From CALARM01 sp036746235 (GTDB lineage: Bacteria; Vulcanimicrobiota; SpSt-956; JAKJGF01): a DNA stretch of 64,000 bases. Positions 18,655 through 27,600 of this stretch are shown piece after piece. The stretch covers positions 1 to 64,000 of the forward strand of contig DAIOEN010000008.1 in NCBI GenBank assembly GCA_036746235.1. Direction: 5' to 3'. The notes beneath the pieces were generated by a model. It ran no database searches. It was not told where the DNA came from and saw nothing but the letters and a program-made list of their open reading frames with translations. Numbering within the stretch: the stretch's first letter is position 1; every line of letters starts with the position of its first letter. The translations under genes and the position numbers were made by a program.

Positions 18655-20328
18655 TTATATACCTGACAGATTAACTGCATAAAAATAACATAATTTTTCT
18701 AGTCTCTCGTCCAGGGAAATAAACTTTATATGTTCCGGCAGACTTTCTGCTATTTCACGGGCCTTATCCAGATAGGATCTATATAAAAATTTCTTATCTA
18801 TTACTTCGTCTGTTTCTGGCGTATCTTTATGAACCAGTGCCTGACGGAGTGAAAATTCCGGCATAATTTTTTTAAATTCCTTATGATGCCAGTCGCCTGT
18901 AAGGATATTAAATTCGTATAAACCCAGGAATCTTTCTCCGTATCTGGAGATAAAATCTATTGTATCCATAATAAAATCCAGATCTGTATCATCAAGGGTA
19001 TAATGAAGATTTATTCTTGCCCATCCGGGTTTCAAACCATTGTAACCCTGACTGACAACCTCTCTGTATCGTGTGGAAGTAGCAAGATCTATACCGAGTA
19101 AATAATGTCCGTAAGGGCCGGCGCAGGAACAGCCTGCCCTGCTCTGTATACCGAAGAGATCGTTCTGTAATTTGGAAATATACTTGGGATGAAAATACCT
19201 GTTTCTATGTTTTATATTAAATGAAACAATGGCTATACGATTTTCATATCCTTCAGGCCCCAGGATCTCAATAAGAGGATTATGTTTCCACTGTTCATAA
19301 AAATGTTTGAGATTATGCTTTTCTCTTTCATGTATTGTATTAATACCTATATAATCCTTAACCTGTAAAGAAAGGGCTGTTCTGAGTACCTGAACTATGC
19401 CGGGAGTGCCAGGTTTTTCTCTTTCTTCTATATCAGTAAGAAAATCATGTTCTTCAGTGTTTACATAAGCAACTGTGCCGCCTCCTCCGAAGGTGGGGGA
19501 AAGAGTTCTGTCATATATTTTTTCATGAAACATAAGAACTCCGCTTGAACCGGGGCCACCAAGGAATTTATGAGGGGAAAAGAATATGCCGTCAAAATAA
19601 GATTTACTGTCTTTATGTATATTAACCGGAATATATGGAGCACAGGCAGCAAAATCAAAGAAAATCAGACAGTCATGTTCATGGGCTATTTCAGCCAGTT
19701 TATAAACATCTGTCTTAACACCTGTCACATTTGACGCAGCAGACAGGGAAGCTATTTTCATTCTTCCCTCCCATCTCGTATCTTCAAGCTTTTTTATAAA
19801 ATCTTCTACCGACAGTTCACCGCGGCTGTCAAGTCTTACAGGTATGACCTCACAGAAACCTTCTCTCCAGGAAACAAGGTTAGAATGATGTTCATAAGGC
19901 CCTACAAAAACAACCGGTTTCTTAATATTACATTTTTTTATACAGTCATTCAGATCGCGAAAGACCTTTTTAAAACTCGGGGAAATATAAAGGCCGAGAA
20001 TTTCCATCAGCTTCTGTATGGCTGCTGTCGTACCTGTACCTGTAAAAATTACATGATAATCATCTGTAGCATTAACAGCTTTTTTAATAATATGTTCTGC
20101 TTCAAAAAATCTCCTGGTAGTAAGCCATCCTGTTTCATCATCTTCCGTGTGGGTATTGGCATAATCTTTCTGAAGTTCCAGAAGGTATCGTTCAATAAAG
20201 TAGAGATTTCTTCCCGATGCCGTATAATCAAGATATAACATTAACCTTTTCCCGAAAGGTGTTTCTATAAAATGATTGGCACCTGTTATCTGAGATCTTA
20301 TATAATCCAGTTCTTTACTCATAAGCAA
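18655..20328 (-). CDS. class V aminotransferase / cysteine desulfurase-like PLP enzyme
   Basis: 557 aa. The fold-type I core spans about residues 25-460, with the PLP lysine in FFSPHKFLGGPGSSG and a conserved Asp in CLIFFDFAACAP. A Cys-rich segment AGCSCAGPYG sits where cysteine desulfurases carry their active-site Cys. The GTGTTAAI loop binds the PLP phosphate. About 100 extra C-terminal residues have no clear match. Family members remove sulfur from Cys or act on other amino acids; the substrate is not shown. The start is uncertain: TTG at 20328 has AAAGGA at good spacing, whereas the ATG at 20322 would have 12 bases. It follows leuS by about 50 bp on the same strand with a hairpin between them. 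Confidence 0.85.
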   Translation of the reverse strand: MLMSKELDYIRSQITGANHFIETPFGKRLMLYLDYTASGRNLYFIERYLLELQKDYANTHTEDDETGWLTTRRFFEAEHIIKKAVNATDDYHVIFTGTGTTAAIQKLMEILGLYISPSFKKVFRDLNDCIKKCNIKKPVVFVGPYEHHSNLVSWREGFCEVIPVRLDSRGELSVEDFIKKLEDTRWEGRMKIASLSAASNVTGVKTDVYKLAEIAHEHDCLIFFDFAACAPYIPVNIHKDSKSYFDGIFFSPHKFLGGPGSSGVLMFHEKIYDRTLSPTFGGGGTVAYVNTEEHDFLTDIEEREKPGTPGIVQVLRTALSLQVKDYIGINTIHEREKHNLKHFYEQWKHNPLIEILGPEGYENRIAIVSFNIKHRNRYFHPKYISKLQNDLFGIQSRAGCSCAGPYGHYLLGIDLATSTRYREVVSQGYNGLKPGWARINLHYTLDDTDLDFIMDTIDFISRYGERFLGLYEFNILTGDWHHKEFKKIMPEFSLRQALVHKDTPETDEVIDKKFLYRSYLDKAREIAESLPEHIKFISLDERLEKLCYFYAVNLSGI

Positions 20329-20351
20329 ACAAAATCCTTTCGATAAATCTG

Positions 20352-20373
20352 AGCAGTGGCCTTTGCCACTGCT
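20352..20373. terminator. hairpin between leuS and the aminotransferase gene
   Basis: Perfect 9-bp arms AGCAGTGGC and GCCACTGCT around a CTTT loop. No strong U-run follows on either strand, so it may be a partial terminator, an mRNA-stabilising hairpin or a processing site. Confidence 0.4.
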
Positions 20374-20381
20374 GATTTACT

Positions 20382-22790
20382 TTAAGCCACTATATTCAGA
20401 AGTCTGTCAGGAACATAAATAGTTTTCCTGATTGTTTTACCTTCAGTAAATTTCTTTACTCTGTCCATTTCAAGAGCCATACCAAGAAGTGTATCCTTGT
20501 CAATTCCCGGTTCAACTTCAACAGTACCTCTAAGTTTTCCGTTTACCTGTATTGAAATGGTGATAACAGTATCTTTTGCAAGATTTTCATCATAAGAAGG
20601 CCACGGCTGTTCTGCCGCAAGTTTCTTATCATCAACAACCTTCTCCCATATTTCACAGGCAATATGAGGAGCAAAGGGATATAAGAGTAAAGTAAGTATT
20701 TCCATCATTTTTACCGGTATTTTCTTCATAGAAGTAAGATGATTTGTATAGGTCATTATTTCAGATACTGACGTATTGTATTTCATCTTTTCTATTCTGT
20801 CGCTCACATGTTTTACAGTCTTATGAATGAGCCGGAGATTTTCTTCACTGACTTCTGCTTTTCTGTCTACTTTTTCCATAAGGTTCCATACTCTGTTTAA
20901 AAATTTATATACTCCTATAACTCCGTTCGGATCCCAGAAAGAAACCTGATCAAATACACCCATAAACATTTCATAGACTCTGAAGGTATCGGCACCGAAT
21001 TCCTGAACTATATCATCAGGGTTTACCACATTTCCTCTGGATTTGGACATTTTCTCTCCGTCAGAGCCTAAGATCATGCCATGAGACGTTCTCTTTTTAT
21101 ATGGTTCACTGCATGACAGAAGTCCTTCGTCATAAAGGAATTTATGCCAGAATCTGGAATAAAGAAGATGAAGTGTGGTATGTTCCATACCGCCGTTATA
21201 CCAGTCTACAGGCATCCAGTAATCCAGTTTTTCTCTGGAAGCAAATTCACTGTCATTTTTCGGGTCCAAATAACGAAGGAAATACCAGGAAGAACCGGCC
21301 CACTGTGGCATTATATCAGTTTCTCTTTTTGCATCTCCTCCGCAACAGGGACATATCGTATGTACCCATTCCTTTACGGAAGAAAGAACAGTTTCTCCCG
21401 ATTCCGGAGGGATGAAATTATCCACTTCAGGGAGCACTACAGGCAATTCTTCTTCAGGAACAGGGACGAAACCGCATTTTTTACATTCTACCAGGGGAAT
21501 AGGTTCACCCCAGTAACGCTGTCTTGAAAAAACCCAGTCTCTCAATTTATAATTTACCTTGCTTCCCCCCAGATGTTTCTCTTCCAGCCAGGCAATCATT
21601 TTATCTATTGCATCCTTTACGGTCATGCCGTTTAAGAAATCCGAATTTACGAGTATTCCTTCATCTGTATCGGTATAGGCTTCTTTTTCTATATCTCCAC
21701 CTGCTATAACCTCTACAACAGGAAGGTTGAACTTTTTTGCGAATTCATAATCTCGAGTGTCATGGGCAGGAACACCCATTATGGCTCCCGTGCCGTAAGA
21801 CATAAGGATATAATCTGATATCCAGAGAGTGATTTCTTTATTATTTGCAGGGTTTATGGCATGGATGCCTTTAAGGTGCACACCTGTTTTATCTTTACTC
21901 ATTTCAGTTCTCTCAAAATCCGATTTATTCGCCGCTTTTTCTCTGTATTCTTTTACTTCTTTGTAATTTGTTATCATCCCTGATAATTCTTCAATCAGAG
22001 GATGTTCAGGAGAGAGAACCATATAGGTTGCGCCGAATATGGTATCTGCCCTGCTTGTAAAAATCTTTATAATTTTATCCGTATCTTTCACGGGAAAATC
22101 TATTTCAGCTCCGTAGCTTTTACCTATCCAGTTTATCTGCTGTGCCTTAATCTTTTCCAGATAATCTACATTATCGAGATCACTTATCAATCTGTCCGCA
22201 TATTCGGTAATTTTAAGCATCCACTGTTTTCTTTGCTTTTTTATTACTTCTCCTTCGCATCTTTCACATCTGTTATTGACCACTTCTTCATTTGCAAGAC
22301 CGACTTTACAGGAAGTGCACCAGTTAATAGGCATATCTGACTTGTAGGCGAGGCCTTTCCTGAACAAACGAAGAAATATCCACTGAGTCCATTTATAGTA
22401 ATCAGGGTCAGAAGTTCTCACTTCTCTGGACCAGTCAAAGGAAAGCCCCAGGGCTTTAAGTTGTCTTGTGAAATTATTTATATTGTCATCTGTAGATTTC
22501 TTGGGGTTTATACCTGTTTTTATGGCATAATTCTCTGCCGGGAGGCCGAAAGAATCAAAACCTATAGGATAAAGAACATTGAAACCTTCCATCCTTCTCT
22601 TTCTGGCAAGTATATCAAGAGCAGTATAGCTTCTCGGATGTCCCACATGAAGACCCTGTGCGGAAGGGTAAGGGAATTCTATTAAAATATAGATTTTTTG
22701 CTTTGAAAAATCATCACGTGCTTCATATATTTTCTTTTCTTCCCATATTTTCTGCCATTTACTTTCTATTTCCTTAAAGGGGTAACTCAT
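20382..22790 (-). CDS. leuS: leucyl-tRNA synthetase
   Basis: 802 aa class I aminoacyl-tRNA synthetase that charges tRNA-Leu in the cytoplasm. HIGH signature as HVGH in PYPSAQGLHVGHPRSYTA, KMSKS in EKMSKSRGNVVNPDD, the WCTSCKVGLANEEV zinc-binding segment, the CP1 editing domain (TSRADTIFGATYMVLSPEHP) and the C-terminal anticodon-binding and tRNA-binding parts are all present. Length is normal for a bacterial LeuRS of the shorter kind. The ATG at 22790 is preceded by AAAGGTG at seven bases; an in-frame TTG two codons upstream is too close to that site. Confidence 0.97.
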   Translation of the reverse strand: MSYPFKEIESKWQKIWEEKKIYEARDDFSKQKIYILIEFPYPSAQGLHVGHPRSYTALDILARKRRMEGFNVLYPIGFDSFGLPAENYAIKTGINPKKSTDDNINNFTRQLKALGLSFDWSREVRTSDPDYYKWTQWIFLRLFRKGLAYKSDMPINWCTSCKVGLANEEVVNNRCERCEGEVIKKQRKQWMLKITEYADRLISDLDNVDYLEKIKAQQINWIGKSYGAEIDFPVKDTDKIIKIFTSRADTIFGATYMVLSPEHPLIEELSGMITNYKEVKEYREKAANKSDFERTEMSKDKTGVHLKGIHAINPANNKEITLWISDYILMSYGTGAIMGVPAHDTRDYEFAKKFNLPVVEVIAGGDIEKEAYTDTDEGILVNSDFLNGMTVKDAIDKMIAWLEEKHLGGSKVNYKLRDWVFSRQRYWGEPIPLVECKKCGFVPVPEEELPVVLPEVDNFIPPESGETVLSSVKEWVHTICPCCGGDAKRETDIMPQWAGSSWYFLRYLDPKNDSEFASREKLDYWMPVDWYNGGMEHTTLHLLYSRFWHKFLYDEGLLSCSEPYKKRTSHGMILGSDGEKMSKSRGNVVNPDDIVQEFGADTFRVYEMFMGVFDQVSFWDPNGVIGVYKFLNRVWNLMEKVDRKAEVSEENLRLIHKTVKHVSDRIEKMKYNTSVSEIMTYTNHLTSMKKIPVKMMEILTLLLYPFAPHIACEIWEKVVDDKKLAAEQPWPSYDENLAKDTVITISIQVNGKLRGTVEVEPGIDKDTLLGMALEMDRVKKFTEGKTIRKTIYVPDRLLNIVA

Positions 22791-22880
22791 AAACAATCAC
22801 CTTTTCTGAGAATTTTATACTAAAAATACTGGCTCATTCTAGCAGAAAAACAATGGCTTTGTAAAGGGAAACTTTAAAGT

Positions 22881-22908
22881 CGTGACGGATAACGCGTAAT
22901 GCGTGACG
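22881..22908. repeat. degenerate heptamer repeat (CGTGACG family)
   Basis: Four consecutive 7-base units CGTGACG, GATAACG, CGTAATG, CGTGACG in the gap upstream of leuS. Related TGACG-rich sequence is seen near 9523-9545. Confidence 0.55.
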
Positions 22909-22960
22909 GGAGGTTAAGTTCTTCTGTCTGCTTGCTTTTCTAAGGATGTTATCCTATAAT

Positions 22961-23034
22961 AGTGAAAAGTGAATAGTGAGTAGTGAATAGAAGCAGCAAG
23001 TATTTTTTTCACTTTTCACTTTTCACTTTTCACT
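22961..23034. repeat. inverted heptamer repeat array (AGTGAAA / TCACTTT)
   Basis: Bases 22961-22987 are AGTGAAA/AGTGAGT-type heptamers; bases 23009-23034 are nearly four copies of TCACTTT. The two blocks are complementary and can form a stem of about 26 bp with a few mismatches, ending 20 bases before the start of the beta-propeller gene. Confidence 0.8.
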
Positions 23035-23053
23035 GATTAAGAGGAGGTTTTCT

Positions 23054-24232
23054 ATGCGTTATCTTCTATTATTTTTTGCATTTATCTTAATATCTGCTTC
23101 AATCTCAACGGCAGCCTGTATTGACCCCGGTTCATCCATAGTATGTTCCGGCACAAGAGACGGTGTTATGTACGGTCTGGACAAAAAAAATGGGGGAGTA
23201 AAATGGTCATATAAAACAGATGGTTCTCTTGAATACTGCGAGCCTGTAGCAGTTGACGGTATTATCTGTTTTGGCTCAGAAGACGGAAATATTTACGGTA
23301 TAGAAGGATCTACAGGAAGAGAAGTCTGGAGGGTTAAAACTGATAAAAAGATAAGTTCCGGCGCTGCGTCAGCAAACGGCATGGTATATATAGGTTCAAG
23401 AGACAACCGCCTCTATGCTGTAGAAGCGAAAACAGGGGTTAATAAATGGGCCTATCCGACAGACGGCTCTATAGAAGGTTTCACTCCTGTAATCGGAGAC
23501 AACGGAAATATCGTTTTATTCGGTTCAAAAGATCAGTATTTCTATGGTATTAACGCCAGAGGCGGTCAGGAAATGTGGCGTTATAAAGCTGATGATCCCA
23601 TATTTCAAACGAAAGCAGTCCTCGGACCAACCATGGTATATTTCTGCTGTAAAAATGGTTTCGTTTACGGACTTGATATTAAAACAGGAAGAGAAATGTG
23701 GAGATTTCGCACAGAAAGAGGTATAGACAGAGCATATCCGGCATATGCCAACGGATTTGTCTATATTGCTTCTGTAGATGACAGATTATATGCCATAAAT
23801 GCTGTAACAGGGCTGGAAGCATGGAGTTTTCGCGCAGATACTGCCATAACATCTACCCCTGCCTGTTATGGGAACACAGTTTATGTTTCTTCAAGAGACG
23901 GACATTTCTATGCAATTAACGGACTGAATGGTGCCAGACTATGGAGAACGAGACTTGACTCGGATGTAGTTGATACACAGCCCACATTTTTTGAAAACAG
24001 AGCCTTTTACCAGACCTGTGTATATATAGGAACAATAAAAGACTGCCTCTATGCTTTCGATGCAAAGACAGGAGCCCAGTTATGGAGATACCGTACAGAT
24101 GCATCTGTCGAGAAAACTCATCCCATCTTCTACGAGGGAATTCTCTATCTGGGATTCTTAGATAAATATTTCTATGCTCTGGAAGCCACTACAGGTGCAC
24201 AGACCTGGCGATTCAGAGTTTTTGAAGATTAA
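23054..24232 (+). CDS. exported PQQ-like beta-propeller repeat protein
   Basis: 392 aa. A signal peptide (RYLLLFFAFILISASISTAA) is followed by nine repeats of about 40 residues with the pattern [LFV]-Y-[AG]-[LIV]-[DEN]-x-x-T-G-x-x-x-W-[RS]-[FY], typical of PQQ-like (BamB/outer-membrane assembly or quinoprotein-like) propellers. Nothing shows PQQ binding or an enzyme active site, so a binding or scaffold role in the periplasm is more likely. Start ATG follows AGAGGAGG. It lies alone, downstream of a long heptamer hairpin and ending in another. Confidence 0.88.
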   Translation: MRYLLLFFAFILISASISTAACIDPGSSIVCSGTRDGVMYGLDKKNGGVKWSYKTDGSLEYCEPVAVDGIICFGSEDGNIYGIEGSTGREVWRVKTDKKISSGAASANGMVYIGSRDNRLYAVEAKTGVNKWAYPTDGSIEGFTPVIGDNGNIVLFGSKDQYFYGINARGGQEMWRYKADDPIFQTKAVLGPTMVYFCCKNGFVYGLDIKTGREMWRFRTERGIDRAYPAYANGFVYIASVDDRLYAINAVTGLEAWSFRADTAITSTPACYGNTVYVSSRDGHFYAINGLNGARLWRTRLDSDVVDTQPTFFENRAFYQTCVYIGTIKDCLYAFDAKTGAQLWRYRTDASVEKTHPIFYEGILYLGFLDKYFYALEATTGAQTWRFRVFED

Positions 24233-24240
24233 CTTCACTG

Positions 24241-24290
24241 AGTAATGTGAGTAGTGAAAATCCACTCACTACTCACTACTCACTACTCAC
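24241..24290. repeat. heptamer repeat hairpin between convergent genes (CACTACT)
   Basis: GTGAGTAGTGA (24247-24257) is the reverse complement of units in the CACTACT array at 24263-24290. The hairpin lies between the stops of two convergent genes and overlaps the last codon of the minus-strand one, so it may also act as a terminator. Confidence 0.7.
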
Positions 24291-24541
24291 TTCTTTTCTT
24301 CTTCCGGTGTTCTGTCCTTTTCTCCCAATTCTATCAATACTCCTCCGCAGGCATCGCATTTTACTTCATAGGGCGGATTGGGTAAAAAGAAATCGGGGCC
24401 GAAATGAATTACTGCACCGCATTTACATTCAAATTCTCCTGAAATATGAAAACTGCCACCTCTTTCTTTTGTCAGTTCTTCCATTTCCTGTAATAATTTC
24501 AGTTCACCTTCACGATAGAGATTTGCTGCTTCTTCTGCCAA
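24287..24541 (-). CDS. small zinc-ribbon protein
   Basis: 84 aa. N-terminal charged helix (LYREGELKLLQEMEELTKE), then a four-cysteine ribbon ECKCGAVIHFG...VKCDACGGVLIELG, and a charged tail. This looks like a structural zinc ribbon; no function can be assigned. The start is TTG at 24541 with AAGGTGGTGA about six bases upstream. Convergent with the beta-propeller gene. Confidence 0.72.
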   Translation of the reverse strand: MAEEAANLYREGELKLLQEMEELTKERGGSFHISGEFECKCGAVIHFGPDFFLPNPPYEVKCDACGGVLIELGEKDRTPEEEKK

Positions 24542-24668
24542 AAAAAATCACCACCTTAAAAAATTAAAAAGAATAACATTTTTTCACGACAGGTAGTTTC
24601 ACTTCTACTGGAAATTTTACGTAATTTCATAAATCTATTAATTGATGAGGGTGATGGGTAAAGAAGAT

Positions 24669-24697
24669 CCAAAACCCAAAACCCAAAACCCAAAACC
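24669..24697. repeat. heptamer repeat (CCCAAAA)
   Basis: Four units of CCCAAAA/AACCCAA in the 313-bp space between the zinc-ribbon and DUF1460 genes. A promoter lies further downstream at 24788-24816; I see nothing else in this space. Confidence 0.85.
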
Positions 24698-24787
24698 TGA
24701 AAGATTTAATTTTCATTTATATATAAAATTACCTGTCATTTTTAAACGTAATCATTTAAATATTTCCACAGAGGAAATCACTTTTCC

Positions 24788-24816
24788 TTTATAGTAATAT
24801 AATTTTATGGTATAAT
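24788..24816 (+). promoter_or_regulatory. candidate sigma-70 promoter for the DUF1460 gene
   Basis: TTTATA, a 17-base spacer, then a perfect TATAAT (24811-24816). Transcription would start near 24823, which leaves a usable leader for an ATG at 24855 but hardly any for the one at 24831. Confidence 0.5.
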
Positions 24817-24854
24817 TTTATTTATTACATATGAAAGGCAAAGAATCAAAGAAA

Positions 24855-25718
24855 ATGAATAGACGCGACTTTTTAAAATTTTTTTCATGTGCCATTATGG
24901 CGGCAAATACGTGGTCTTCCCCATCAGTCGAAGCAAAAGGATTGACAGAAGATGAAAAAATATTTCTCGATAAAATCACTATGGCAGAGAAGAAAAATCT
25001 GTTTAAGAAACCTCTGAACAATATAATAACAGAAACAGGTAAATCCTTTCTAAAAACCCCTTATGTTCCTGATACTCTTGATAATTCAGGCAATGAAGCA
25101 CTTGTCACAAACCTTCACGGTCTGGACTGCTGGACTTTTTTTGAAAATACACTTGCCATATCAAGGGTAATAAAAAAAAGGGAAAAAACCTTCGATGATT
25201 ATAAAAAAGAACTGGAATTTATAAGGTACAGAAATGGTATAAGAAATGGATATACAAGCAGACTTCATTATTTTGTAGACTGGATTTATGATAACAGTAA
25301 AAAAAGTATCGTAAAAGATATAAACAGAGACCTGGGAGGGATAAAATTAAATAAAAAAATTAATTTCATGACCGGTCACAGAGAAAGCTATCCTCCTCTG
25401 AAATCAGATGAAGATTTCAATAAATTGAAAAAAATTGAGAAAGACATAAATTCCAGGGTTCAGTATTATATACCGACAGAAATGATACCGAAAATAGAAG
25501 ATAAACTCAAAGACGGAGATATAATAGGCCTGGGCACCACAATAGAAGGGCTCGATGTAACCCATACCGGATATATATATAAAATAAAAGGTATATCTCA
25601 TATGCTCAATGCGTCATCAAAAACAGGCTCTGTCGAAATTTCCGACTGCACTCTCTATGATTATCTTATATCAGTAGAGAAGCCGGGCATAATAGTGGCC
25701 AGGGCTTTAGATATTTAA
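24855..25718 (+). CDS. Tat-exported DUF1460 family protein (amidase/peptidase-like)
   Basis: 287 aa from the ATG at 24855. The N-terminus NRRDFLKFF followed by a hydrophobic stretch is a twin-arginine export signal, which supports this start over the ATG at 24831. The body matches DUF1460 (NlpC/P60-like fold): nucleophile segment LHGLDCWTFFENTLAIS with its Cys, FIRYRNG, SRLHYFVDW and a His in VTHTGYIYK. Known structures of the family suggest cell-wall amidase or related activity. Likely acts in the periplasm. It is followed 39 bp later by the first of two paralogous lipoprotein genes. Confidence 0.85.
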   Translation: MNRRDFLKFFSCAIMAANTWSSPSVEAKGLTEDEKIFLDKITMAEKKNLFKKPLNNIITETGKSFLKTPYVPDTLDNSGNEALVTNLHGLDCWTFFENTLAISRVIKKREKTFDDYKKELEFIRYRNGIRNGYTSRLHYFVDWIYDNSKKSIVKDINRDLGGIKLNKKINFMTGHRESYPPLKSDEDFNKLKKIEKDINSRVQYYIPTEMIPKIEDKLKDGDIIGLGTTIEGLDVTHTGYIYKIKGISHMLNASSKTGSVEISDCTLYDYLISVEKPGIIVARALDI

Positions 25719-25757
25719 TAAAGTAAAAAATCATACAAAAGAAACGGAGGAAACAAT

Positions 25758-27578
25758 ATGTTAAAAAATTTTCATCTATTCATATTAATTCTATTTTTAA
25801 GTCTCTCTTTCGGGTGTATTACATTGAAAAAGGCAGAACCGACACCGACCCCCGAACCAACTGCAACACCGACTCCTCAGGAACCTTCTCTGGAAAAGAT
25901 TATCCTTTCGAAAGATAGTAACGGCACAGAAGAAACTGCAGAATTCAAAAAGGAAGATAGTGAAATATATCTTTTCTTCGAAGCAAAAAACCTTCCGGAA
26001 AATACTGTAATAAAAACCATATGGCTTTCTGTTAACGGAGAGACAGAAAATAAAATATCCGAATCATCTATGAAAGCAGGAGGTAATATAAATTCGGGAA
26101 GTTTTAATCTCATAAGACCTTCTGAAGGGTGGACATATTCTGACTACAGGGCCGATATTTATTTTGACGATAAATTAATGAAATCTGTTCCTTTCAATAT
26201 AGAAATAAAATCAGATACTCCTGAACCGGAACCACAGGCAACTCAGGAAATATTTTCAGAAACAACTCCATCAGTCACATCAGGTATAGAACCAATAAAT
26301 ATGTTTTATTTCAAAACATCTATGACTTACGGAGAAAAAAAAGCAAAATTTACCGTATGGATAAATGAACAATATCTGGGAGAATTTACTGAAAGTACTG
26401 ATATGAATATAAGTAATATGCTTCATACGGGTAAAAATACTGTAGCCATAGTGTCGTCCCTTCATAAAAACCTGGTGTCATACATAAACCTCTCTATAGG
26501 CTCTATGTGGAGAGGGAAAGATTTTCCTATTTTAATACATAAAAGACAGCTATCAGGTGAGGACACTATTCATTATACATTGAATATTCCCGATGTTTCC
26601 GGGATAAAAAATTCCCCTCCGCCGGAAGAATATAATCTGAAAATTGCCATGGTTTACGGTTCTCCTAAATCTACGTTTACAGTCTTTATAAATGGTTTTC
26701 AGATGGGTATATACAGCAGAGATGTTTCTCTGGATGTAACACCATTTATAAGAACAGGGAAAAATGAAGTAAAGATTATAAGTGATGTAGAAAAAAATAA
26801 TTACGGTATTAAAATGATCCTTGGCTCTCTGAGATGGGGTAAATGGGCTACTGTAATCAGCCATTCGAGAAATACAGCAGGAAAAGATACTGCTTTATAT
26901 AAACTAAACATTCCCGATTTCACAAAAATAAATAATCCTGTGTTATCTGAAACATATATACTGAAAACAAATATGGATTTCGGAACATACTCAACACAGA
27001 CAAGTACCTTCGAAGTGTTTATAAATGATATACAGTTAGGTATTTTCAATGACAGTACTTCCGTAGAGATAAACAATTATCTAAAACCCGGGAAAAACAG
27101 TATTAAAGTAAAAAGTAACATAGAAAAAAACCTGATGTCCGACATAACCCTTACTGTAGGAACTGATAAAAACGGCAAATGGAATACTCTCATAAATCAT
27201 GGCAGATCTTTACAGGGAAATGATACAAAAACCTACGGATTAATGGTTTCAGGAGAAAATATTGCAGTGGAAGAACCTTCCGATCAATGTACAATGAAAG
27301 TAAATATGACATTCAAACAGCAGGGATGCCACCTGACTGTTCATATTAATGATGAGTTTGTAGGGAGATTTGATTCCAGTACATCAATAGATGTAAATGG
27401 ATTTTTGAAGAAAGGCAAGAATAAAGTCCGAATAGAAACTGTGGTAAGTAAAAATCTCTTAAGCGGTATAGGAATTACCATAGGAGCCAACAGAGACGGG
27501 AAGTGGGCGACTCTTCTGAGCCATGAAAGAATGGAGCAGGGAACATATAATGATGATTATACTGTAATAGTTAAATAA
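25758..27578 (+). CDS. lipoprotein with four tandem jelly-roll-like repeats
   Basis: 606 aa. Lipoprotein signal (LKNFHLFILILFLSLSFGC, Cys about residue 20), then a Pro/Thr linker (TPTPEPTATPTP) of the kind that spans surface layers, an Ig-like domain (ILSKDSNGTEETAEF to VPFNIEI), and four repeats of about 95-100 residues: [TS]FTVxINxxxxGxFxxxTSxDVxxxLKxGKNxVxI...GKWxTLxxH. The xINGxxxG...G-K-N-x-[IV]-x-[IV] pattern is that of galactose-binding/jelly-roll beta-sandwiches, so carbohydrate or surface binding is plausible. GGAGG ribosome site. It precedes a paralogue of the same layout by 22 bp. Confidence 0.8.
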   Translation: MLKNFHLFILILFLSLSFGCITLKKAEPTPTPEPTATPTPQEPSLEKIILSKDSNGTEETAEFKKEDSEIYLFFEAKNLPENTVIKTIWLSVNGETENKISESSMKAGGNINSGSFNLIRPSEGWTYSDYRADIYFDDKLMKSVPFNIEIKSDTPEPEPQATQEIFSETTPSVTSGIEPINMFYFKTSMTYGEKKAKFTVWINEQYLGEFTESTDMNISNMLHTGKNTVAIVSSLHKNLVSYINLSIGSMWRGKDFPILIHKRQLSGEDTIHYTLNIPDVSGIKNSPPPEEYNLKIAMVYGSPKSTFTVFINGFQMGIYSRDVSLDVTPFIRTGKNEVKIISDVEKNNYGIKMILGSLRWGKWATVISHSRNTAGKDTALYKLNIPDFTKINNPVLSETYILKTNMDFGTYSTQTSTFEVFINDIQLGIFNDSTSVEINNYLKPGKNSIKVKSNIEKNLMSDITLTVGTDKNGKWNTLINHGRSLQGNDTKTYGLMVSGENIAVEEPSDQCTMKVNMTFKQQGCHLTVHINDEFVGRFDSSTSIDVNGFLKKGKNKVRIETVVSKNLLSGIGITIGANRDGKWATLLSHERMEQGTYNDDYTVIVK

Positions 27579-27586
27579 TAGAAAAA

Positions 27587-27591
27587 AGGAG
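27587..27591 (+). promoter_or_regulatory. ribosome binding site that points to an ATT start
   Basis: AGGAG nine bases upstream of an in-frame ATT at 27601. No ATG, GTG or TTG lies at usable spacing; the first in-frame TTG (27628) would cut off half of the lipoprotein signal. Confidence 0.65.
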
Positions 27592-27600
27592 TGAATATTT

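Noticed and set aside
24241..24697. CRISPR array
   Set aside because: Repeats are 7 bases without spacers and no cas gene is present.
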